NCBI RefSeq assembly: GCF_014334115.1
Contig: NZ_CP060494.1
Span: 682,001-746,000, forward strand
Length of the DNA: 64,000 nucleotides
Source of the DNA: Sphingosinithalassobacter sp. CS137
Lineage (GTDB): Bacteria; Pseudomonadota; Alphaproteobacteria; Sphingomonadales; Sphingomonadaceae
Direction: 5' to 3'
A program made the position numbers and the translations under genes. Within the stretch, counting starts at the first letter, position 1, and the number at the start of each line of letters is the position of its first letter. This document shows positions 1-9,400 of this stretch, piece by piece. A model generated the notes under the pieces. That model worked only from the letters and a program-made list of their open reading frames with translations. It made no database searches and was not told the origin of the DNA.

Positions 1-2
1 AT

Positions 3-311
3 CCCGATGCGGAGTGGCTGGTCGTCGAGCGCGCCGGCACACCGGTGGGCCGGCTCTACATCGAGGAATGGCGCGATCAGTTCAGGATCATCGACATTTC
101 GCTGATGCCGGCAGCGCGCGGCGGAGGGATCGGGACCGCGATCCTGCGCGACACGCTGGACTGGGCGAAAGCGCACGCAAAAAGCGCATCGATCCACGTC
201 GAAAAGGGGAACCCTGCGCGCGCACTGTACGAGCGGCTCGGGTTCACTCTCGTCGAGGACAAGGGCGTCTATGATCTGATGAAATGGTCTCCGCCGGCAA
301 ACAGCGCATAG
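3..311 (+). CDS. GNAT family N-acetyltransferase (5' end outside window)
   Basis: This is the C-terminal part of an acetyl-CoA-dependent N-acetyltransferase; the start lies left of the window. The visible ~102 residues hold the GNAT core: a beta strand ending in ISLMP, then the acetyl-CoA pyrophosphate loop (R/Q-x-x-G-x-G/A) as RGGGIGTAIL, an amphipathic helix, and the C-terminal beta-alpha unit with N-x-x-A-x-x-L-Y-x-x-x-G-F (NPARALYERLGF). The acyl acceptor cannot be deduced. The gene is convergent with the small DUF6916-like gene to its right, with only about 45 bases between them. Confidence 0.85.
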   Translation, partial: PDAEWLVVERAGTPVGRLYIEEWRDQFRIIDISLMPAARGGGIGTAILRDTLDWAKAHAKSASIHVEKGNPARALYERLGFTLVEDKGVYDLMKWSPPANSA

Positions 312-355
312 CGCTATACGCTGGCGCGAGCGGCCGAACGAGCCGTGCCGCCGCC

Positions 356-679
356 CTAGAAGAAGATCGCCTCGTACCGCATTTCCCCCTCCGGATGGTG
401 GCCGAGCGGTACAATGAAGATGTCGTGGATCGCGCCGTCGATGGCAAAGGCATAGACCGCCTGCGGCAGGAACTGCTCGGGCGCCCCGAGGAATTCGAGC
501 CGAAATCCGCCACCTTCGCGCACCGACCCCGGGAGCGGCTCCGCCCGCGCCAGTCGCAGTTCCTGGCTGCCGTTCGCACTCGCTACAGCGAAGCGATTCC
601 CGATGCGGGACGAAAAGCTGTCGATCGTGAGCGGGGCGGATGTTCCCGGCGTTCCGGGATCTTCGGCGGCGTGCTGCAT
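356..679 (-). CDS. DUF6916-like small protein (cytoplasmic paralogue)
   Basis: A 107-residue protein without a signal peptide. I chose the ATG at 679 because the conserved domain begins just after it (LTIDSFSSRIG) and residues further upstream look like antisense translation of the divergent gene. The pattern is that of the uncharacterised family usually called DUF6916: an opening G-x-x-F strand, a segment with FRLEFLG, a Q-A-V-Y-A-F block, then DIFIVPLG and an ending YEAIFF. The divergent gene at 846 encodes the same fold with a secretion leader, so the two are probably paralogues. From memory, such proteins often lie near tail-collar-like proteins and GNAT enzymes; a GNAT gene is adjacent here. 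Molecular function is unknown. Confidence 0.7.
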   Translation of the reverse strand: MQHAAEDPGTPGTSAPLTIDSFSSRIGNRFAVASANGSQELRLARAEPLPGSVREGGGFRLEFLGAPEQFLPQAVYAFAIDGAIHDIFIVPLGHHPEGEMRYEAIFF

Positions 680-845
680 CGAATTCCTCTCGCGGCGCGA
701 ACTGGGCACCCGCCGGCGCCGATACTCCAACGACGCAGACTCCGGCAATCCCTCGCAAAATCCGATAGTGTTGCGCCGCCGCGAGTGATAGGCGGATGCG
801 GTCGGGCCGCTATGGTGAGGCGACTCCTCGGGGGAAGAGATTTCG

Positions 846-1298
846 ATGACCGCTCTAAGATCGCGACGTGAGTTCGTGGTGGGAGGGTGCGCCACCATCG
901 CCGCGGCCGCGCTTGCCGGCTGCGACGGCGGCAGCAGCGCGGGAACCGTCGTTCTTCCGTCCGAACCCGCGCCCGTCCCGGCCGGCCCGGCGCTGATCAT
1001 GAGCGAAGTCGACAGCTGGGAGGCGCTGGTCGGAACCAGCTTTACCATCGCTGGCGAAAAGGGCGACGTGGTCTCCACCCTGTCCGTGGTCACCCGTGCG
1101 GACGAAGACGCCAATCGCCCCGCGGATCTGGCGCGCCATCGCGGCTTCTTCGTCTTCTTCGAGATGGATCCCGCCCGAGTGCCCGAAGGCGGCAAGTCCT
1201 ATCGCGTCTCGCATGCGACCAAGGGCAGCTTCGACCTGTTTCTGGGTCATCCCGGCGAAATGCTCGGCAAGGGCATTCTGCACGCCGTGCTGAATTAA
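846..1298 (+). CDS. DUF6916-like protein with Tat/lipoprotein-type leader
   Basis: A 150-residue protein starting with a twin-arginine motif (RSRREFVVGG) and a hydrophobic stretch ending AALAGC, so it is probably a Tat-exported lipoprotein. A Ser/Gly/Pro-rich linker (residues ~25-50) joins the leader to a ~95-residue domain matching the neighbouring gene at 356-679: LVGTSFTIAG, then FFVFFEMDP, SYRVSHATKGSFDLFLG and a final ILHAVLN. The two genes diverge from a 166-base spacer. A short inverted repeat (GCCGAT-CGA-ATCGGC, 1299-1313) directly follows the stop but is too weak to call a terminator. Function unknown. Confidence 0.75.
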   Translation: MTALRSRREFVVGGCATIAAAALAGCDGGSSAGTVVLPSEPAPVPAGPALIMSEVDSWEALVGTSFTIAGEKGDVVSTLSVVTRADEDANRPADLARHRGFFVFFEMDPARVPEGGKSYRVSHATKGSFDLFLGHPGEMLGKGILHAVLN

Positions 1299-1536
1299 GC
1301 CGATCGAATCGGCGCAGGGCGCGGAAAGGAGTCGACGCCTGCGCCCGGCGACCACCGGCATCACCAACTGCTACCCCGCCGCGTCCGCTATCGAACCGAA
1401 CGTGCCGTCAGTCAGACGGTGATGCGGTGCTGCCATCGCCGAAGGAACGGTCACAGCGCTGCGGGGTTGGGTCCAAAGCAGGCTAGCTGAGCGTCGGTCG
1501 CGGCCAGCCTCTCACCGGCCAAGGACAGCAGGACCA

Positions 1537-2748
1537 ATGACAAGCGCCCTCATGAGCAATGCTCGCAGATCGCTGCCTCTGCTCTGCATTGCGGCAGCAG
1601 CAAGCCCGGCTTTCGCACAGGCCCCCGAGCGTGCAAACCAAGTGGAATCGGTCAGTACAGGCGATGCATTCATCTCGGTGGTCGAGGTCGCCCGGGGTCT
1701 CGACACACCCTGGGGTATGGCCTTCCTGCCGGACGGTCGGCTTCTGGTGACTGAAAGACCCGGGAATCTGGTGATCGTCGCACAGGATGGCACCGTATCG
1801 GCCCCGATCGGAGGTACACCGACTGTGTATGCCCAGGGCCAGGGCGGACTGATGGACGTGGCGCTTCACCCGGCATTCGAACAGAACCGGATGATCTATT
1901 TGTCCTTTGCCGAGCCCGGACCTGCAGGTTCCGCGGGAACTGCGCTGGGGCGCGCGCGTCTGCTCGATGACCGTCTCGAGGGGTTTGAAGTCATCTGGCG
2001 GCAGGAACCGAAGATCGAGGGGCCGAACCATTTCGGCAATCGCATCGCTTTCGCACCGGACGGTACGATCTTCTTCGCGCTGGGAGAACGCTTCCAGTTC
2101 GGCCCGGCACAGGATCTCTCCAACACGCTCGGCGCGATCGTGCGGCTGAACGAGGATGGCTCCATACCGCAGGACAACCCCTTCGTGGGGCGGTCCGATG
2201 CGGAGGGCGCAATCTGGTCCTACGGCCACCGCAATATCGAGGCCGCGGCCGTGCACCCCGAGACCGGCGCGCTGTGGGTGGCCGAAATGGGGCCCTTGGG
2301 TGGCGACGAGCTGAACGAGGTCCGCGCCGGCGCCAACTACGGTTGGCCGGTCGTCAGTTGGGGGATCAACTACAACGGCGTCGATATTCCGGATCCGACG
2401 CAGCGGCCGGAGTTTGCAGACGCCATCCATGTGTGGAGCCCCGTACGCTCGCCGTCAGGAATGATCGTCTATACCGGCGACCTGTTTCCCAACTGGCGCG
2501 GCGACATTCTGTTTGGATCGCTCTCGGCCGGCGGAGTCGAACGTGTGGACATGGAGAACGGCGCGGTTGCGGGGACCCAGTTCATCCCTCTCAACACGCG
2601 CATTCGCGAGGTGGAGCAGGGGCCGAATGGCGCGATATACCTGCTGACCAATGCCGTGGGCGACGCTGCGGGAGCGGTTTGGCGCCTCGAGCCGGTCGAG
2701 GTGCGTCCCCCCTCGGGCGATGGTGGACGCAGCGGCCCCGGATCCTAA
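1537..2748 (+). CDS. Periplasmic PQQ-dependent sugar dehydrogenase (GSDH/YliI type)
   Basis: A 403-residue exported quinoprotein predicted to oxidise aldose sugars in the periplasm with PQQ. The start at 1537 is preceded by a GGA-containing ribosome site and begins a signal peptide ending ASPAFAQ. The mature part is the six-bladed propeller of the soluble glucose/sorbosone dehydrogenase family: LDTPWGMAFLPDGRLLVTER, GGLMDVALHP, HFGNRIAFAPDGTIFFALG, the repeat-like SYGHRNIEAAAVHPETG and AGANYGWPVVSWG. Length fits YliI-type aldose dehydrogenases. It stands alone, and no PQQ synthesis genes are visible, so the cofactor must be made elsewhere or imported. Substrate not determinable. Confidence 0.88.
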   Translation: MTSALMSNARRSLPLLCIAAAASPAFAQAPERANQVESVSTGDAFISVVEVARGLDTPWGMAFLPDGRLLVTERPGNLVIVAQDGTVSAPIGGTPTVYAQGQGGLMDVALHPAFEQNRMIYLSFAEPGPAGSAGTALGRARLLDDRLEGFEVIWRQEPKIEGPNHFGNRIAFAPDGTIFFALGERFQFGPAQDLSNTLGAIVRLNEDGSIPQDNPFVGRSDAEGAIWSYGHRNIEAAAVHPETGALWVAEMGPLGGDELNEVRAGANYGWPVVSWGINYNGVDIPDPTQRPEFADAIHVWSPVRSPSGMIVYTGDLFPNWRGDILFGSLSAGGVERVDMENGAVAGTQFIPLNTRIREVEQGPNGAIYLLTNAVGDAAGAVWRLEPVEVRPPSGDGGRSGPGS

Positions 2749-3162
2749 TCGTGTGACGCCGCTCTACTGCAGGATCCCTCCGGCGCCTGGCGTTCCGGCG
2801 CCACCTCTTTGAGCGCTGCGTCGTCGGGAATCGCCTCCGCAGCACCCGCTTCAGCTGCGCCCTCCCCAAGCACCTTTCCCTTACGCGCCTGCGACACGTC
2901 CATGCCGCCCTTTGCCATCTTCCGTTTGGCGTCGGACTGACACCCTTCTGCGGCGCACCTTTGCCGTATCGCTTTGCAGACCCGTTGCCCCGCAATGCGC
3001 GCAAGCGAGGCTCCGCCTGCTCGCCCCCCCGCGGCGCAATGCCGATGCCGGGTGGGCGGCCCTCGCCCGACGTTCTGCTGTGAAGGAACAAATCTCAGTC
3101 TGTATCGTACGCACTGAAACAAGCGACGGCCACTGGGGCGGCGTCGTGGTTCAGGGGTCGCC
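2749..3162. other. Intergenic stretch, possible minus-strand mini-gene
   Basis: No clear gene lies in these 414 bases. A minus-strand reading frame from an ATG at 2918 (or 2903, behind an AAGGG sequence) to a stop at 2745 encodes ~50-57 polar residues ending in a block rich in Ala, Glu and Asp with PERQAPEG. It would overlap the end of the sugar dehydrogenase gene by four bases. Composition is compatible with a small soluble protein, but nothing recognisable supports it. The right part should hold the promoter of the regulator gene at 3163. Confidence 0.3.
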
Positions 3163-3627
3163 ATGCCGGAAAACGACGCTGCAAGGCGTGGCTTCATCGA
3201 AGCAATGGGGCACATCTTCGAGGCGGACGGACTCGCGCGGATCACTGGTCAGCTCCTCGCCCTGCTCGTGCTCGAGGAATCGCCCCTCTCCGGCAGCCGG
3301 ATCGCCGAGATTCTGCAGGTCAGCCGTGCCAGCGTGAGCACCAACGTGCGCCTGCTCGAGAGCCTCGGCATCGTCGAGAAGCGCTCGAAGCCGCGCGAGA
3401 GGCAAGCCTTCTACGCAGTGCGGAAGGACGCCTATGCCAACTATATCCGCCAGACCGCCCTCCGACAGATCGGCAATGCCGAGCGCATCGCGGCAAGTGC
3501 GCGGGCGATGGAGAGCGGCCCGGCGCAGGCGCGCGTCCTCACGCTGGTGCACTTCTATCGCAGCATCGCGGATCATCTGAGCGCGGCCGCCGATCATCTG
3601 GCGGAGAACGGACCGGGCCCATGCTGA
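3163..3627 (+). CDS. GbsR/MarR-type transcriptional regulator
   Basis: A 154-residue winged-helix regulator. Residues ~25-85 form the DNA-binding domain: TGQLLALLVLEESPLSGSRI, then a recognition helix region SRASVSTNVRLLESLGIVEK and a wing with KPRERQAFYAV. The C-terminal helices (HFYRSIADHL) probably dimerise. This arrangement matches the GbsR branch of MarR proteins. Its stop codon overlaps the start of the efflux outer-membrane gene, so it is the first gene of the RND operon and likely represses it, as is common for pump-linked MarR regulators. The effector is unknown. Confidence 0.82.
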   Translation: MPENDAARRGFIEAMGHIFEADGLARITGQLLALLVLEESPLSGSRIAEILQVSRASVSTNVRLLESLGIVEKRSKPRERQAFYAVRKDAYANYIRQTALRQIGNAERIAASARAMESGPAQARVLTLVHFYRSIADHLSAAADHLAENGPGPC

Positions 3628-5108
3628 GACGGACCGCCCTCCTCGTCGCGCTGCTTCTCGGCGGCTGCACGGTCGGCACGCCCGCGGCTCCGGAACTCGG
3701 CGCGATCGTCGCCGATCCGCGCGAGCGATTCGTCGCGGCCGAGCCCGCAGATGCGGCGCCGATCGTGGATGCCTGGTGGACCCGCTTCGAAGACCCGCTC
3801 CTGAGCGAATATGTCGAGCGGGCGGGTGTTCATAACCCTTCGATCCTGCAGGCCGTGGCGCGGGTCGAACAGGCGCGCGCGCAGGCGCGAGTGGCGCGCG
3901 CCGACCTCTATCCACAGATCAGCGGCCGCTTCAACGCTTCCCGCCAGCGCCAGAACCTCGCGGGCCTCGGCTTCAGTGAGATCCTGCCGACGGCGCCCGG
4001 TGGCGGAACTCCCGATGGCGGCGGAGAAGATGAAGTCGCGAGCTTCGTTACCGACAGCTTCTCGCTGAATGCGAATGTCAGCTGGGAACTTGATCTCTGG
4101 GGCCGGATCAGCGCGCAGAGCGCGGCGGCGCGCGCCGATTTCCTCGCCAGCGCCGAGAATCTGCGAGCCGTGCGGCAATCGATCGCGGCGCAGGTGGCGC
4201 GATCCTATTTCAATCTGGTCGAAGCGCGGCAGCAGGTTGAAGTCTCGCGCGCAATGGTCGCGGCTCTGGCCGAAATCGCGCGCCAGGTCGGCAATCGAGT
4301 CGATGTCGGAGTGGCAGCGCCGGGCGACAAGGCGCTCGCCTTCGCCAATCTCGATCAGGCGCGCGCAGGTCTGTCGCAGCGGCGCGAAGCAGTCGAGCGC
4401 GCCACCCGCGGGTTCGACGCGCTGATCCGCGCCTATCCCGACGGCGAAGTGGCGACCGCCGATGCGCTTCCCGAGATTCCGCCGCCGCCGCCCGCCGGAC
4501 TTCCCGCCGGGCTGCTGGCGCGCCGACCCGATATTCGCGCCGCGCGGCTGAACCTGATCGCCGCCGGATACCGCGAAGCGGCCGCCGAGCGCGCGCTGCT
4601 GCCCGGGATCAATCTCACCGGGTCGGCGGGCACCAGCAGCAGCGAGCTTTCGAACCTTCTCGACGGGAATTTCTTCGTCTGGAGCATTGCAGGCGCGATC
4701 CTCCAGCCGATCTTCCAGGGCGGACGGTTGCGCGCCCAGGTCGAGGCGGCGGAAGGGCGGCAGGCCGAGGCAGTCGAAGCCTATGCCGAAACGGTGTTGC
4801 AGGCGCTGTCGGAGGTCGAGACGGCGCTTGCCGTCGAGGAAGAGCTCGCGACCCGGCAACTGGCGCTGGGAGCCGCGGCCGAAGCGGCGGAAAGTGCCGT
4901 GGCGATCTCGTTCAATCGCTATCTGGCGGGGCTCGATCCGTTCATCACCGTGCTGCAGAGCCAGCAGACTGCGCTCGATGCGAGCAGCGCCTATCTCGCC
5001 GCGCGCCGGGCACGGATGGAGAACCGCATCGATCTGCATCTCGCCCTGGGCGGCGGGTTCGAGGATGCCGCGCCCGCCCCCACACAACCGGAGCCGTTGC
5101 CGCAATGA
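3621..5108 (+). CDS. RND efflux outer-membrane lipoprotein (NodT/OprM family)
   Basis: A 495-residue TolC-like channel that carries substrates across the outer membrane. The leader LLVALLLGGC holds a lipobox, so Cys16 is probably lipidated, as in OprM/NodT proteins. Two outer-membrane-efflux repeats follow: the first has VARVEQARAQARVARADLYP and SWELDLWGRIS (typical of NodT), the second has RRPDIRAARLNLIAA, a WSIAGAILQPIFQGGRL block and VLQALSEVETALA. It starts seven bases inside the end of the regulator gene and overlaps the adaptor gene by four bases (ATGA), so translation is coupled. Confidence 0.92.
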   Translation: MLRRTALLVALLLGGCTVGTPAAPELGAIVADPRERFVAAEPADAAPIVDAWWTRFEDPLLSEYVERAGVHNPSILQAVARVEQARAQARVARADLYPQISGRFNASRQRQNLAGLGFSEILPTAPGGGTPDGGGEDEVASFVTDSFSLNANVSWELDLWGRISAQSAAARADFLASAENLRAVRQSIAAQVARSYFNLVEARQQVEVSRAMVAALAEIARQVGNRVDVGVAAPGDKALAFANLDQARAGLSQRREAVERATRGFDALIRAYPDGEVATADALPEIPPPPPAGLPAGLLARRPDIRAARLNLIAAGYREAAAERALLPGINLTGSAGTSSSELSNLLDGNFFVWSIAGAILQPIFQGGRLRAQVEAAEGRQAEAVEAYAETVLQALSEVETALAVEEELATRQLALGAAAEAAESAVAISFNRYLAGLDPFITVLQSQQTALDASSAYLAARRARMENRIDLHLALGGGFEDAAPAPTQPEPLPQ

Positions 5109-6412
5109 GACTGCATCTGATATCCGCGCTCGCGCTGTTTCTCGCCGGTTGCGGCGGCGGAAGCGACGAAGAGGAAGCGAACGAGAGCGCCACCGCGGCG
5201 GTGAGCGTGCGGGTCGTCCAGGTGCAGGAAGCGCCGGTGCAATCCTGGGTCTATGCGCAGGGAACCGCGCGCGCGGCGCGGCGCGAATTCCTCACCTTCC
5301 AGAACAGCGGCCGTGTGGCCTATGTCGCTCCCGGGCTCGAGGTCGGCCGGCCGGTCCGGCGGGGCCAGGTCATCGCCTATCTCGAGCGCGATCGCACCGA
5401 GGCCGAACTGACCGGCGCCCGCGTCGATCTTGCCAATGCTCGCGCGCAGGTCAGCGTGGCGGAAGCGGCGCTGGTCGAGGCTGCGGCGACACTGGAACTG
5501 GCGCGGGAGACCTTCGCCCGTTTCGCCACACTGCTCGAACTCAACTCGGCCTCGCAGCAGGAATATGACGAAGCCGAGGCGCAACTGGAGCAGGCCCGCG
5601 CCGCCTATGCGCGAGCGCAGGCGCAGCTCGCCGCCAACCGTGCGCAGGTGAACGCCGCCCAGGCGCAGGTCAACGTCGCGCAGGTCACGGCGTCCGAATC
5701 GCGGATCGTCGCTCCGATTTCGGGCGTGATCGCGCGCCTCAACATCGAGGAAGGGCGCTATTTCACGCCGCAGCTCGTCCAGTCGCAGAACGAGCAGACC
5801 GCGCTCGATACCGTGCCGGTCGTGATCGTCGACCCCTCCAGCTACGAGATTTCGGTCGATCTTCCATCCTACACCAGCCGCGAAGTCGATACCGGGTCCG
5901 AAGCGCTGATCCGGCCGAGCGAGGCTCCCGCGCCCGCCGCGCGCCAGCGGCCCGCGCAGGCCGGCAGCACCGGCAATGCGCCGCCGATCCCGGTCGATCA
6001 GTTCCGCATCTTCGGCAGGGTCTATGCCGTCAGCCCCGCGCTCGATCCGGAGAGCCGGACCTATGAGGCGCTGATCCGGACCACCAGCGGCGGGCGCCTG
6101 CTGCAGGATGGCGAATTCGTCTCCGCCTGGATCCGCGGGCCGCGCGCCGAAGAAGTGCCCGCGGTTCCGTTCGATGCGATCGGCTTCGCCTCGGGCGAGC
6201 CCTTCGTCTATGTCGTCGATCCCGAGACCCGGCGAGTCGAGCGCCGCGCGGTCGAGCTCGGACTGACCGGCAACGAGGTGCGTGCGGTCGTCTCCGGAGT
6301 GCGCACCGGCGAATATGTGGTTACCGACGGTAGGAGCGCCTTGAGCGACGGCGATCTGGTCCGGGTGATCGGGCGCGAGCCGCTGGGCGCGCGCGATACT
6401 GCCGATGAGTGA
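5105..6412 (+). CDS. RND efflux periplasmic adaptor (membrane fusion protein)
   Basis: A 435-residue adaptor linking the inner-membrane pump to the outer-membrane channel. The leader ends LFLAGC, a lipobox, so it is probably anchored in the inner membrane by lipid. The order of domains is a lipoyl half-motif (GLEVGRPVRRGQVIAYLERD), a long helical hairpin rich in Ala, Gln and Glu (residues ~95-195), the second lipoyl half (SRIVAPISGVIARLNIEEGR), a beta-barrel, and a membrane-proximal domain. A Pro/Ala-rich insert near residues 275-300 (SEAPAPAARQRPAQ) is longer than in classic AcrA. It overlaps the channel gene by four bases and the pump gene by eight. Confidence 0.92.
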   Translation: MRLHLISALALFLAGCGGGSDEEEANESATAAVSVRVVQVQEAPVQSWVYAQGTARAARREFLTFQNSGRVAYVAPGLEVGRPVRRGQVIAYLERDRTEAELTGARVDLANARAQVSVAEAALVEAAATLELARETFARFATLLELNSASQQEYDEAEAQLEQARAAYARAQAQLAANRAQVNAAQAQVNVAQVTASESRIVAPISGVIARLNIEEGRYFTPQLVQSQNEQTALDTVPVVIVDPSSYEISVDLPSYTSREVDTGSEALIRPSEAPAPAARQRPAQAGSTGNAPPIPVDQFRIFGRVYAVSPALDPESRTYEALIRTTSGGRLLQDGEFVSAWIRGPRAEEVPAVPFDAIGFASGEPFVYVVDPETRRVERRAVELGLTGNEVRAVVSGVRTGEYVVTDGRSALSDGDLVRVIGREPLGARDTADE

Positions 6413-9400
6413 GTCGACGGCACCGGCCCCGGATGCGCAGGCCTCGCAGGAAAGCGAGGAAGTGCGCGGAGCATCGCGATTCCAGCGCTTCTTCTTCCTC
6501 AAGACGACCTTCGGCATCCTGCTCACGCTGCTGCTCACCGTCGGCGGGGTCATGGCCTATACCCAGCTGGTCAAGGAGGCGCTGCCCGACCTCGAAATCC
6601 CGCAGGCCACGATCACCACCCAGTGGCCGGGCGCCGATCCGGAGACGATCGAGGAGCAGATCACGACCGAGATCGAGGACGAGATCACGACGCTTTCCGG
6701 CGTGAAAGCGGTGAACAGCTCGTCATTCGACAGCTATTCGATCATCATGGTCGAGTTCGAGGCGAGCGCGAGCGCCTCTGACGCGATGCAGCGATTGCGC
6801 GCCGCCGTCAGCACTGCGGAGGCTCAGCTTCCCGCCGAGGCGGACTCGCCGGAGGTCGAGCAGATCTCGGTCGACGATCGACCGATCATCACGATCACGA
6901 TGTATGGCGGCGCGGGCACGGCGGCGCTGAGCCGCCTCGGCGAGGAGGTGCAGGAGCGCCTCGAATCGATCCCCGGAGTCAATGAGGCTGAGCTCGGCGG
7001 CAATCGCGAGGAGATCATCCAGATCCTGCTGCAGCCCGAGCGGCTGCTGGCGCTCGGCCTCTCTCCCACCGAGGTTCAGGACGCGATCCGCACGGCCAAT
7101 CTCGAACAGCCGTTCGGCGAGATCGACAGCGAGGAAATCGGCGCCGTCGTGCGGCTGGAGGGCCAGTTCCGCGATGTCGACGATCTACGGTCGCTGCCCG
7201 TGCGCCGTGCGGGCGGCGACCGCGCCGGGCCGCCCGTCCGGCTGGACGAGGTGGCGGTCGTCCAGCGCACGCTGGAGGCGGAGGATTCGACCACCGCCTA
7301 CAGCGACGGCGGCGAGCCCTATCGCAGCTCGATCGAAGTCTCGGTGCGCAAGACCCCGGGAGCGGACACGATCGAGACGATCGGCGCGATCCGCGAGGAA
7401 CTGCAGGCGATGGAAGAGAGCCCCGTCTGGGAGGAAGGGGTGCGCTACGACATCGTCCAGAACGACGCCGATCAGATCCGCGAGTCGCTGAGCGACGTCT
7501 TCGTCAACGGGCTCCAGGCGATGGCGGCGGTGTTCGTGATCCTGTTTCTCGTGCTCACCTGGCGCGAAGGACTAATCGCCGGACTCGCCATCCCGGTGAC
7601 CTTCGCGGGCGCGCTGATCGTCATTCTGTTGCTCGGCTATTCGCTCAACGAGCTGGTGATCATCGGCATGGTGCTGGCGCTCGGCCTGATGGTCGACGTC
7701 TTCATCCTGATGATGGAAGGCATGCACGACGAGATTTATGTGCAGAAGAAGAGCTTCGGCCAGGCCGCGCTGGCGACGATCGGCAACTATGCGATGCCGG
7801 CCTTCGCCGGGCAGCTGACCACGATCCTCGCGATGGCGCCGCTGATGGCGATCGGCGGCGTGGCGGGCAAGTTCATCCGCGTCCTGCCGGTCACGGCGAT
7901 CACGTGCCTCGTCATCGCGTTCATCGTCGCCCTGCTCGCGGCCGTGCCGCTGTCGCGATATCTGCTCGGTCCGGTCGCGCGCCATCAGGCGGAAGAGAAG
8001 AAGAACCGGGCCGATGTGCTCACCGAAAAGGCGGCGCATTGGCTCAATCGCTTCATCTGCGACAAGGTGGTGGACAGCCGCAAGCACGCCTGGACCTGGG
8101 TAGGCGGCGCGGCGGCTGGGTTCGTCCTGGCGCTCCTCGCCTTTTCGCAGATTCCGACCGTGCTATACCCGAAGACCGATGGCGAGCGGCTGGGGATCAA
8201 TATCGAGCTGCCGCCGGCAACCCAGCTCGATCACACGCAGCGCGTCGCCGACGCGGTCGGCGAGATCCTGCGCGAGAAGCCCTATTTCGACAGCGTCATC
8301 AAGATTGCCGGCCGCAAGAGCCCGTTCGCGCTCGTATCGCCCGAATCGCGGCTGCAACCCACCGAAGGCGAGAATTTCATCGGCTTCTCCGCGACGTTCG
8401 TAGAGCGCGGCGAACGCGATGCCGCGGGCTATGAAATCGCGGAGGATCTGCGCGAGGAACTCGACGCATATCTCTCGGCCAACGTCGCCGGCGCCTCGCT
8501 GCTCGTGGTGCCGGAGACCAACCAGCCGAGTACCGGCGATCCAATCGAGATCACGCTTTCGGGCCCGGATATGGACCAGCTCCAGGAGATGTCGCAACAG
8601 GTACAGCGACTGCTGCAAGGCACCGAGGGCGTGGCCAACATCCGCGACAATCTGGGCAATCTGAGCGCGGAGATCGCGCTGCGCCCGAACCGCGAGGCGC
8701 TCAGCTTCTACGGCATCTCGCAGCAGAATCTGGCCGCGCAGGCCCGGTTCGCGCTCGGCGCGCAAACGATCGGAACCTATGCCATTCCGGGCCCCGAGGA
8801 TGATCTCGAAATCCGCATGGGGACGAACTGGCCGAGCCGCGCGGGCGATCCGGGTGGGCCCCGACGCATCGACGAGCTCGACCTGGTTCGCGCATTCACG
8901 CCGGAAGGCGAGAGCATTCCGATGCTGTCGCTGCTCGACCCCGTTCAGGGCGAAGCCGCGCTTTCCGTCGCCCATGAGGGCGGCCGTCGCGCGCTCACCG
9001 TTCTGGCCAGTAATCGGGAGCGGCCGGTGACCGAGATCGTCGAGGAAATCCGCCCGCAACTGGAGGAGCTGCAGAGCGAATGGCCCTCAGGCTACAGCTT
9101 CGCTATCGGAGGCGAGGCCGAGGAAACCGCCGAGACGTTCGGCTCGGCCGGGATCGCGCTGGTGATCGCACTGATCATGGTCTTCGGCGTGCTGGTGATC
9201 GTGTTCGACAGCTTCCCGCAGGCGTTCATCCTGCTCGCCACCATGCCGCTGGCGTTGATCGGATCGTTCCTCGGCTTCTTCGTCTTCGGGATGCAGTTCT
9301 CCTTCTTCGCGATGATCGGGGTGATCTCGCTGATCGGGATCGTCGCCAACGACGGGATCGTCATGGTCGACACGATGAACCGCCGGCTCGCCGAAGGCAT

